Counted from the stretch's first letter, positions 1 to 4,993 are shown. The stretch: 7,843 bases of DNA from Thalassospiraceae bacterium (GCA_030637845.1 DAOWFT010000058.1:1-7843); one strand, 5' to 3'. Numbers and translations are program-made. Notes: a model not told the origin generated them from the letters alone.

Positions 1-333
1 AATAAGCGCACCCTCAATCAGCTTGTGTGGTTCATTGCGCAGGATCTCACGGTCTTTGCATGTACCCGGTTCGCCCTCATCGGCATTAACAACCAAATAG
101 TGCGGACGCTCGCTTTCTTCCTTGGGCATGAACGACCACTTCAACCCGGTGGGGAAACCGGCGCCACCACGACCACGCAGGTTGGATGATTTAACTTCTT
201 CGATTATGGCTTCGCGCCCTTTTTTAAGTATCGCTGCCGTTCCATCCCAGTCGCCACGCGACTTTGCCCCTTTGAGCGAGGTATCGTTAAGCCCGTAAAT
301 ATTGGTAAAGATGCGGTTCTTGTCTGCCAGCAT
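1..333 (-). CDS. nuoF: NADH-quinone oxidoreductase subunit F, N-terminal part (cut by window edge)
   Basis: Only the first 111 codons are present; the gene runs off the left edge in frame. NuoF is the peripheral complex I subunit that binds NADH, FMN and 4Fe-4S cluster N3 and takes the first hydride at the cytoplasmic tip. Seen here are the glycine-rich FMN/NADH-binding motif GRGGAGFPTG (residues 54-63) and the conserved NADEGEPGTCKDR stretch (residues 83-95). The cysteine cluster that binds N3 would lie outside the window. The ATG follows the nuoE stop by 3 nt, and its Shine-Dalgarno AGGGGGG lies within the end of nuoE, so translation is probably coupled. The start gives MLADKNRIF, which fits the family. 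Family identity is certain; the remainder of the gene is unseen. Confidence 0.97.
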   Translation of the reverse strand, partial: MLADKNRIFTNIYGLNDTSLKGAKSRGDWDGTAAILKKGREAIIEEVKSSNLRGRGGAGFPTGLKWSFMPKEESERPHYLVVNADEGEPGTCKDREILRNEPHKLIEGALI

Positions 334-336
334 AAT

Positions 337-942
337 TTAAGACCCCCCTGCTGACTTAGCGTGAGCGTCTTTAAGCGTGGTCAGGCCACCGGTTGGCTCG
401 CAACCACGGCGCCCCGATTGCGGCCCGGGGGTGGGTGTTTCGCCGTTTGCCAGTTTATCTAAAACCGCTTCGGCGGTCTCAATCGTCAGGTCTTCGTAAA
501 AATCATCGTTAATTTGCATCATCGGTGCATTGACGCAGGCACCAAGACATTCAACCTCGGAAAGGGTGAATTTGCCATCGGCAGAGCTTTCACCGAACGC
601 AAGATCAAGACGTTTTTTGCAAACCTTGGCAATTTCGTCCGAGCCCTTAAGCAGGCAAGAAATATTGGTGCAAACCTGAACGTGGTTTTTGCCAACCGGT
701 TGCAAATTATACATGGTGTAAAAAGTCGCGACCTCGTAAACACGAATATCCGCAAGCCCGGTCATTTCGGCAACCGTTTCCATGGCCTCGCGTGGCAGCC
801 AGCCGTCATTTTGACGCTGGGCAATCATCAGCAACGGCATAACCGCACTTGCCTCGCGCCCGGTTGGGTACTTGGCAAGTTCTGCCTTGGCCAGTTCGGC
901 GTTTTCAGCCGAAAAAGAAAAACTTTTGCTTTCAATACTCAT
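337..942 (-). CDS. nuoE: NADH-quinone oxidoreductase subunit E (24 kDa, 2Fe-2S N1a)
   Basis: 201 residues. NuoE is a thioredoxin-fold subunit that carries 2Fe-2S cluster N1a and sits beside NuoF in the NADH-dehydrogenase tip of complex I. The four expected cysteine ligands are present: CTNISC (Cys91, Cys96) and CLGAC (Cys132, Cys136). The upstream helical domain contains the family motif ATFYTMYNL (72-80). The proline/glycine-rich tail with GPQSGR and GGLTTL (from about residue 172) is the extension typical of alphaproteobacterial and mitochondrial-type proteins rather than of E. coli. The ATG shares 4 nt with the nuoD stop (ATGA), and only a weak purine run precedes it, so translation most likely depends on reinitiation after nuoD. 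The stop is 3 nt before nuoF. No odd residues were seen. Confidence 0.98.
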   Translation of the reverse strand: MSIESKSFSFSAENAELAKAELAKYPTGREASAVMPLLMIAQRQNDGWLPREAMETVAEMTGLADIRVYEVATFYTMYNLQPVGKNHVQVCTNISCLLKGSDEIAKVCKKRLDLAFGESSADGKFTLSEVECLGACVNAPMMQINDDFYEDLTIETAEAVLDKLANGETPTPGPQSGRRGCEPTGGLTTLKDAHAKSAGGS

Positions 943-2117
943 CTGTCGATCTCACCAAACACAATATCGATAGACCCAATTACCGCGACCGCATCGGCCA
1001 GCATGTGGCCCTTGGTCATTAATTCCATTGCCTGCAAATGGGCAAACCCCGGTGCGCGTATTTTGCAACGGTAGGGACGGTTGGAACCATCCGATACCAG
1101 ATAAACCGCGAACTCGCCTTTGGGTGCCTCCACCGCAGTATAAGTTTCGCCTGCGGGAACCCGAATACCTTCGGTAAACAACTTGAAATGATGGATAAGC
1201 GCTTCCATCGAATGCTTCATTTCTTCGCGCGGCGGTGGCGATACCCGCCTGTCATCGGCGCGAACCAATCCATCCGGCATTTCTTTTAATGCTTGGCGCA
1301 TAATTTTTACCGATTCCCGCATTTCATACATGCGAACAAGATAGCGGTCATAACAGTCGCCATTTTTAGCAACCGGAATATCAAAATCCATTTTGGCGTA
1401 GGCATCATAGGGTTGGCTCTTGCGCAAATCCCAGGCAAAGCCGTTGGCGCGCAAATTAGGCCCGGTGAAACCCCAATCCAACGCCTGTTCCGGCGTAACC
1501 ACACCGATATCAACTGTGCGTTGCTTGAATATACGGTTTTCGGTCAGCAGGGTTTCCATGTCATCTATCATCTGCGGGAAAGTTTCCGTCCAGTCCCAGA
1601 TATCATCGGCAAGACCGTCTGGCATATCGCAGGCAACGCCGCCAATGCGGAAATAGTTCATGTGCATTCTGGCGCCCGATACACGTTCGCAGAATTCCAT
1701 TAAACGTTCGCGCTCTTCAAACGACCACAACATCGGTGTCATCGCACCAACGTCAATGGCATAAGAAGAAACATTCAAAATATGATTTAAGATGCGCCCT
1801 ATTTCGCAATAAAGAACGCGGATATATTGGGCGCGCTCAGGTATTTCTACCTGCAACAATTTTTCCGCCGCCAAAACAAATGCGTGTTCCTGATTTTGTG
1901 GGGCAACGTAATCAAGCCGGTCAAAATAAGGAACCGCCTGCATATAGGTTTTGTGTTCGATAAGTTTTTCGGTACCCCGGTGCAAAAGACCAATGTGCGG
2001 ATCGGCGCGCTCAACCACCTCGCCATCCATTTCCAGCACCATGCGCAGCACACCGTGGGCCGCAGGATGCTGCGGGCCAAAGTTAAGGGTCAGGTTTTTT
2101 ATTTGGTTTACTGCCAT
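939..2117 (-). CDS. nuoD: NADH-quinone oxidoreductase subunit D (49 kDa)
   Basis: 392 residues, the normal full length. NuoD has a NiFe-hydrogenase large-subunit-like fold and, with NuoB, forms the quinone-reduction site at the junction of the peripheral and membrane arms of complex I. The N-terminal loop GPQHPAAHG (14-22) and the segment YFDRLDY (64-70) are intact. By alignment with the mitochondrial 49 kDa subunit, His21 and Tyr70 should be the quinone head-group contacts. The protein ends in FGEIDR, as usual in alphaproteobacteria. The ATG at 2117 has an AGAAGG Shine-Dalgarno 11 nt after the nuoC stop. The 3' end overlaps nuoE by 4 nt. nuoC and nuoD are separate here, unlike the fused nuoCD of enterobacteria. 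Confidence 0.98.
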   Translation of the reverse strand: MAVNQIKNLTLNFGPQHPAAHGVLRMVLEMDGEVVERADPHIGLLHRGTEKLIEHKTYMQAVPYFDRLDYVAPQNQEHAFVLAAEKLLQVEIPERAQYIRVLYCEIGRILNHILNVSSYAIDVGAMTPMLWSFEERERLMEFCERVSGARMHMNYFRIGGVACDMPDGLADDIWDWTETFPQMIDDMETLLTENRIFKQRTVDIGVVTPEQALDWGFTGPNLRANGFAWDLRKSQPYDAYAKMDFDIPVAKNGDCYDRYLVRMYEMRESVKIMRQALKEMPDGLVRADDRRVSPPPREEMKHSMEALIHHFKLFTEGIRVPAGETYTAVEAPKGEFAVYLVSDGSNRPYRCKIRAPGFAHLQAMELMTKGHMLADAVAVIGSIDIVFGEIDR

Positions 2118-2128
2118 TGTTTAACCTT

Positions 2129-2740
2129 CTAAGCCCCTTCCTCGTTTTTGGTTGCTTTTTCATCGCCGGGAAGTGCTGCCGGGCCTTCCCACGGGCTGAG
2201 GAAATCGAAATTGCGGAAATCCTGCGCTAGCTTCACAGGCTCATAAACAACGCGTTTTTGTTCTTCGTCGTAACGAATTTCAACAAAACCGGTCAACGGG
2301 AAATCCTTGCGTAACGGATGGCCTTCAAAACCATAATCCGTAAGAATGCGTCTTAGGTCGGGATTGCCTTCGAAAAAGATTCCGTACATGTCCCATACTT
2401 CGCGTTCAAACCATCCGGCAGTTGAAAAAACAGGAACCGCACTGGGAACGCCTTCGTCCGCAACCAAAACCTTCACCCGGACGCGACGATTGTGGGTAAG
2501 GCTGAGAAGATTATAAACAACCTCAAAACGTTTTTCCCGTTCAGGGTAATCGGCGCCGCAAATATCGACCAGTTGCTTGAACTGGCAATTTACATCATCA
2601 CGCAGATAAGTAAGCGCGCGCTGGATCTCGTCATGTTTTACGGTAATGGAAATTTCATCAAACTGAATTTCAGAATGCAAAACACTATCACCTAGATGTG
2701 CGGTGATTATACCCAGAAGTTCTTCAAGTGCTTCGCTCAT
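2129..2740 (-). CDS. nuoC: NADH-quinone oxidoreductase subunit C (30 kDa)
   Basis: 203 residues, normal for a stand-alone NuoC. It is a structural subunit of the connecting arm that packs against NuoD and NuoB and holds no cofactor. The signature region runs from FEREVWDM (111-118) through NPDLRRILTDYGFEGHPLRK (126-145) to DFPLTG. One deviation is visible: the usual GHPDLRR reads GNPDLRR, with Asn126 where the 30 kDa signature normally has His or Lys. The codon AAT is one base from CAT. The C-terminus (NFDFLSPWEGP, then a charged tail) is typical. The start at 2740 follows nuoB by 30 nt with only a weak purine-rich site (AGAAAG), so coupling is less tight here. The stop is TAG. Confidence 0.97.
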   Translation of the reverse strand: MSEALEELLGIITAHLGDSVLHSEIQFDEISITVKHDEIQRALTYLRDDVNCQFKQLVDICGADYPEREKRFEVVYNLLSLTHNRRVRVKVLVADEGVPSAVPVFSTAGWFEREVWDMYGIFFEGNPDLRRILTDYGFEGHPLRKDFPLTGFVEIRYDEEQKRVVYEPVKLAQDFRNFDFLSPWEGPAALPGDEKATKNEEGA

Positions 2741-2770
2741 AACTTTACGTCTTTCTAAATTATTTAGCCG

Positions 2771-3364
2771 TTAACGCCAAAGCGTTCCGGTGCGATGTAT
2801 TTTCTTTTGCAATTGCAAGATGCCGTAAAGCAATGCTTCGGCTGTTGGTGGACAGCCGGGCACATAGATATCAACCGGCACAACCCGGTCGCATCCGCGT
2901 ACTACGGAATATGAATAATGATAATAGCCGCCGCCATTGGCGCACGAACCCATGGATATAACCCAGCGCGGTTCTGCCATTTGGTCGTAAACTTTACGGA
3001 ACGCCGGGGCCATTTTGTTGGTTAGGGTTCCGGCAACAATAATAACATCTGACTGGCGCGGACTTGGGCGCGGAACAACACCAAAACGATCCAGATCATA
3101 ACGGCTCATGTAGGCGTGGATCATTTCCACCGCACAGCAGGCCAGACCAAAAGTCATTGGCCACATGGAACCGGCTCTGGCCCAATTGACTACCTTGTCG
3201 ATACTAGCGGTTACAAAACCACGGTCTTCCATTTCCATGGCCACATCGCCAAGCACCGCGTCCTGATCAAGCAACGCCTTATCAGTCGATGAGCGACCTC
3301 CCCTGCCGTCGGGTGCGGTTCTTACGGCTACAGTTCTGGCAAGCACGTTACGGGTTACTCCCAT
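2771..3364 (-). CDS. nuoB: NADH-quinone oxidoreductase subunit B (PSST, cluster N2)
   Basis: 197 residues from the chosen ATG at 3364. NuoB holds 4Fe-4S cluster N2, which passes electrons to quinone at the NuoB/NuoD interface. The ligands are intact: the tandem Cys76-Cys77 in GLACCAVEM, Cys141 in GSCANGG and Cys171 in PGCPP. The start at 3364 is preceded by AAAGGGG at a suitable distance and overlaps the nuoA end by 10 nt. An in-frame ATG at 3385 would add seven residues but lacks a Shine-Dalgarno. The segment before the conserved DAVLGDV motif is longer than in the usual ~180-residue homologues and is rich in Arg and Thr, with a low acidic content. Internal methionines further down would remove conserved sequence, so the extension is probably real. 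Confidence 0.97.
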   Translation of the reverse strand: MGVTRNVLARTVAVRTAPDGRGGRSSTDKALLDQDAVLGDVAMEMEDRGFVTASIDKVVNWARAGSMWPMTFGLACCAVEMIHAYMSRYDLDRFGVVPRPSPRQSDVIIVAGTLTNKMAPAFRKVYDQMAEPRWVISMGSCANGGGYYHYSYSVVRGCDRVVPVDIYVPGCPPTAEALLYGILQLQKKIHRTGTLWR

Positions 3365-3738
3365 TCCAGAGCCCCTTTCTTCCATTCATAGATAAAGCCA
3401 ATGGTAAGAACGCCAAGGAACAACATCATTGACCAGAAACCGAACACGCCAATATCGCCAAGGCTTACCGCCCAGGGGAACAGAAAGGCCACCTCAAGAT
3501 CGAATATGATGAAAAGAATGGCTACCAGATAAAACCTAACGTCAAACTTTGTCCGGGCATCTTCGAATGCTTCAAAGCCACACTCGTAGGCGGAAAGTTT
3601 TTCGACGTCTGGTTTCTGCCGCCCAATAATTATCGACGCCGCAATCATCATCACCGACATGGCTATGGCGATAGCGAGAAAAATAAGTATCGGCAAATAA
3701 TCGCCGAGCAAGGTATTGGTTGTAATTGCGTCTGTCAT
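3355..3738 (-). CDS. nuoA: NADH-quinone oxidoreductase subunit A (ND3-like)
   Basis: 127 residues from the ATG at 3738. NuoA is a small membrane subunit of complex I at the junction with the peripheral arm. Three transmembrane helices are evident (about 14-39, 68-91 and 95-117). The loop between helices 1 and 2 has the family motif SAYECGFE (49-56); Cys53 corresponds to the ND3 loop cysteine used to probe the active/deactive transition in mitochondria. Helix 2 carries the conserved acidic pair FDLEVAF (Asp80, Glu82). The start is fixed by GGAGGT 9 nt upstream. The open frame extends upstream to a TTG at 3786, but that start has no support. The ATG overlaps the TGA of an upstream small ORF as ATGA, and the 3' end overlaps nuoB by 10 nt. 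Confidence 0.97.
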   Translation of the reverse strand: MTDAITTNTLLGDYLPILIFLAIAIAMSVMMIAASIIIGRQKPDVEKLSAYECGFEAFEDARTKFDVRFYLVAILFIIFDLEVAFLFPWAVSLGDIGVFGFWSMMLFLGVLTIGFIYEWKKGALEWE

Positions 3739-3869
3739 TTTACACCCACCTCCGCAGATTTCAGGCGCGCACATGGGCGCACGCAACCACCGCTAGCTAA
3801 TAGCCAAGCAGATAGCATGAATGCTGTCTTTTGCTGAAACGCAAGACGCTCGAATGACGTCTTCCTCAT
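3735..3869 (-). CDS. Small leader ORF (44 aa) translationally overlapping nuoA
   Basis: A 44-codon ORF on the nuo strand, between the promoter candidate and nuoA. It begins MRKTSFERLAFQQK (basic and polar), continues TAFMLSAWLLASGG (hydrophobic, residues 15-28), then has Cys29, Cys33 and a basic, polar tail ending VGVK. This resembles a short signal-like or membrane-inserting peptide. The GGC at the end of the hydrophobic run is only loosely like a lipobox. The ATG has GGAGGT with a 9-nt gap, the same hexamer and gap as at nuoA, and the TGA overlaps the nuoA ATG (ATGA). I do not recognise the peptide. It may be a real small protein, a leader peptide that couples translation to nuoA, or a chance ORF. 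The ribosome-binding site and overlap are direct observations; function is unknown. Confidence 0.55.
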   Translation of the reverse strand: MRKTSFERLAFQQKTAFMLSAWLLASGGCVRPCARLKSAEVGVK

Positions 3870-3877
3870 GTGCACGT

Positions 3878-3891
3878 GACCTCCCCAGGTC
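3878..3891 (-). promoter_or_regulatory. Hairpin holding the ribosome-binding site of the nuoA leader ORF
   Basis: On the minus strand the sequence GACCT-GGGG-AGGTC forms a 5-bp stem with a four-base loop. The Shine-Dalgarno GGAGGT (3879-3884) of the 44-codon leader ORF spans the loop and the 3' arm, so folding would partly hide it. The stem is short, so the structure would be only moderately stable. Translational gating is inferred; the inverted repeat and its position over the Shine-Dalgarno are seen. Confidence 0.45.
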
Positions 3892-3935
3892 TTTTGTTAT
3901 TGTAATCTCTCCCCCTTTCTGGGGGCTTTCCCAAT

Positions 3936-3963
3936 GTTATAAGCCATTTTTCATGCCTGCCAA
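3936..3963 (-). promoter_or_regulatory. Candidate sigma-70 promoter of the nuo operon
   Basis: Minus strand: -35 TTGGCA (3958-3963), 16-bp spacer, -10 TATAAC (3936-3941). This places the start near 3929, with about 60 nt before the 44-codon leader ORF and about 190 nt before nuoA. It is the best -35/-10 pair I found in the 394-bp gap between tRNA-Asp and nuoA. A GC-rich 5-bp inverted repeat (3911-3925, CCCCC/GGGGG) lies just downstream in the leader. The assignment is by motif only. Confidence 0.55.
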
Positions 3964-3970
3964 AGCCCAA

Positions 3971-3991
3971 ATGGGTAGTACCGCCACCCAT
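3971..3991. promoter_or_regulatory. Inverted repeat just upstream of the nuo -35 (possible operator)
   Basis: ATGGGT (3971-3976) and ACCCAT (3986-3991) form a perfect 6-bp inverted repeat with 9-bp spacing, so the arm centres are 15 bp apart. It begins 8 bp upstream of the candidate -35 of the nuo operon, where an activator or repressor could bind. I do not recognise it as the site of a known regulator. Confidence 0.3.
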
Positions 3992-4058
3992 CCAAGTAGT
4001 TGAAATGGCTTAATATTGGTTTTTTTTAATGGCTAGCGGCAAAAGGTCGCAAAATTAA

Positions 4059-4104
4059 CTCATAAATATGGCCGCAGGCCGGAAAATAGCCCGCAAATTA
4101 TGAG
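4059..4104 (-). terminator. Weak candidate terminator downstream of tRNA-Asp
   Basis: Minus strand: CTCATAA (4104-4098) pairs with TTATGAG (4065-4059), enclosing a smaller GGCC-TGC-GGCC hairpin (4069-4079), and is followed by TTAATTTTG. The outer stem is AT-rich and the loop is long, so this is a poor intrinsic terminator. It is nevertheless the only plausible stop signal seen between tRNA-Asp and the nuo promoter. The remaining sequence from 3992 to 4132 holds no gene that I can support. Confidence 0.25.
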
Positions 4105-4132
4105 AATCGCAACAAAAGCTGTGTGGGGGTAA

Positions 4133-4209
<77 letters not shown>

Positions 4210-4225
4210 ATATAAGGGAAGCTGT

Positions 4226-4254
4226 CTAGTAATGCAGGCCCCGCCGGGTGTCAA
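4226..4254 (-). promoter_or_regulatory. Candidate promoter of tRNA-Asp
   Basis: A perfect TTGACA (4249-4254, minus strand, inside CTTGACA), a 17-bp spacer and TACTAG as -10 (4226-4231). The predicted start falls about 10 nt before the mature 5' end at 4209, which is typical for a tRNA gene. The -10 matches poorly, but the -35 and the geometry are very good. This suggests tRNA-Asp need not depend on read-through from tRNA-Val. Confidence 0.55.
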
Positions 4255-4287
4255 GCGGCGATGGACGCGGGCCTTAAGTCAAGAAAA

Positions 4288-4363
4288 TGGTGGGCGGTGA
4301 GGGGCTCGAACCCCCGACATTCTCGGTGTAAACGAGATGCTCTACCAACTGAGCTAACCGCCC
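4288..4363 (-). tRNA. tRNA-Val (anticodon TAC)
   Basis: The 76-nt tRNA is complete on the minus strand. The acceptor GGGCGGT pairs with ACCGCCC, followed by discriminator A and an encoded CCA (4288-4290). The D arm is GCTC...GAGC. The anticodon stem is TCTCG/CGAGA with loop TTTACAC, giving anticodon TAC for valine. The T arm is GGGGG-TTCGAGC-CCCTC. It lies between hupB and tRNA-Asp. Confidence 0.98.
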
Positions 4364-4381
4364 TCATTGAGGCGCGGGGGA

Positions 4382-4409
4382 GATTAACCGCCACGCCCAT
4401 TACCTGCAA
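4382..4409 (-). promoter_or_regulatory. Candidate promoter of tRNA-Val
   Basis: Minus strand: TTGCAG (4404-4409), 16-bp spacer, TTAATC (4382-4387). It is followed by a very GC-rich stretch (TCCCCCGCGCC) before the mature 5' end at 4363. The distance from -10 to the tRNA matches that of the tRNA-Asp promoter. A GC-rich discriminator is what stringently controlled stable-RNA promoters usually have. The -35 is imperfect. Confidence 0.4.
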
Positions 4410-4465
4410 GCAATTAAAGGCCCTAAACGAACACTTTTTTACCCCCGCTTCTTTGGCTGCTTCCC

Positions 4466-4504
4466 AAAAAGCAACTGGCCGCCCCCATATGGGGACGACC
4501 AGTT
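4466..4504 (-). terminator. hupB rho-independent terminator
   Basis: On the minus strand, AACTGGTCGTCCCC and GGGGGCGGCCAGTT pair over 14 bp around an ATAT loop (4473-4504), followed by GCTTTTT (T run at 4466-4470). Two positions are U-G wobbles in the minus-strand RNA but C-A mismatches in the plus-strand RNA, and the T run is on the minus side only, so the signal works for hupB. It begins 22 bp after the hupB stop. Confidence 0.92.
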
Positions 4505-4526
4505 AAAAACCTATATGGAGAGCCTA

Positions 4527-4799
4527 TTAGTTAACGGCTTCCTTAAGGGCTTTGCCAGCTTTGAATTTAGGCTGGTTAGAAGCCTTAATCTGGATGCTTT
4601 CGCCGGTACGTGGGTTACGTCCGGTGGTTGCCTTGCGACGGGCAACGCTGAAAGTACCAAAGCCTACCAGGCGAACTTCGGTACCTGTCTTCAATGAGCT
4701 AGTGATAGCTTCGATAACGGCGTCAACTGCTTTAGTTGTGTCCGCTTTTGAAAGCTCGGTACGTTCGGCAACTGCTGCGATGAGATCGTTCTTGTTCAA
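4527..4799 (-). CDS. hupB: DNA-binding protein HU (beta type)
   Basis: 90 residues, standard HU length. HU is a small dimeric nucleoid protein that bends and wraps DNA without strong sequence preference. The N-terminal helices (MNKNDLIAAVAERTELSKAD...) are followed by the family signature GFGTFSVARRKATTGRNPRTG (46-66). The latter forms the DNA-embracing arm, with the intercalating proline in RNPRTG (Pro63). The start is TTG at 4799: it gives the canonical first residues, has AAGGGGG 7 nt upstream, and no in-frame ATG or GTG lies between it and the Shine-Dalgarno. An ATG at 4816 is out of frame. The gene is monocistronic, lying between the lon terminator and its own terminator. Naming it hupB rather than hupA rests on the neighbouring lon. 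Confidence 0.96.
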   Translation of the reverse strand: MNKNDLIAAVAERTELSKADTTKAVDAVIEAITSSLKTGTEVRLVGFGTFSVARRKATTGRNPRTGESIQIKASNQPKFKAGKALKEAVN

Positions 4800-4841
4800 G
4801 GTAATGCCCCCTTCATAAATCGAGATTTAAAAACAAATAAC

Positions 4842-4855
4842 GCCGAGGTCTCGGC
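4842..4855 (-). promoter_or_regulatory. Hairpin in the hupB leader
   Basis: GCCGAG (4842-4847) and CTCGGC (4850-4855) form a perfect inverted repeat that can fold as a GC-rich 5-bp stem with a four-base loop. On the minus strand it is followed by GTTATTTGTTTTTAAATC, a T-rich tract. It lies between the promoter candidate and the hupB start, so it could act as an attenuator or a stability element. A short stem makes it a weak terminator at best. Confidence 0.4.
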
Positions 4856-4879
4856 ATCAGGAAAAAGTAGATGGGTGAA

Positions 4880-4907
4880 ATTAGCTTCCTTTTTTCCGCC
4901 CCGTCAA
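4880..4907 (-). promoter_or_regulatory. Candidate hupB promoter
   Basis: Minus strand: TTGACG (4902-4907), 16-bp spacer, GCTAAT (4880-4885), giving a leader of about 74 nt. A second, less well spaced pair lies upstream: TTGGAC (4973-4978), 15 bp, TAAAAT (4952-4957). Both follow the lon terminator, so hupB should be transcribed independently of lon. Helically spaced T/A tracts (4922-4966) lie directly upstream of the nearer promoter. Confidence 0.45.
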
Positions 4908-4993
4908 TCACGGATGTCCAGTTTTCCCCAGTTTTTTGCGGTTTTCAGTACATTTTAGATAAAATTGATTGGGTCCAAAAACCTTATAAACAG

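Noticed and set aside
514..1074. Plus-strand ORF of 186 codons antisense to nuoE and nuoD
   Set aside because: It lies opposite two conserved genes and has no Shine-Dalgarno context or recognisable domain. It is open because of codon bias on the other strand.
3739..3786. N-terminal extension of nuoA to a TTG at 3786
   Set aside because: The extra residues are absent from the family, and the strong GGAGGT site places the start at 3738.
3843..3897. Plus-strand terminators suggested by GACCT/AGGTC plus TTTTG and similar repeats
   Set aside because: No plus-strand gene leads into them and the stems are only 5-6 bp; they fit better as minus-strand leader structures.
3821..4003. Plus-strand ORF of 60 codons opposite the nuo promoter
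   Set aside because: It has no ribosome-binding site, its composition is unlike a protein, and it covers the minus-strand promoter and leader.
4261..4506. Plus-strand ORF of 81 codons containing WAVRGSNPRHSRCKRDALP
   Set aside because: This is the antisense translation of tRNA-Val, another recurrent false protein; it also runs across the hupB terminator.
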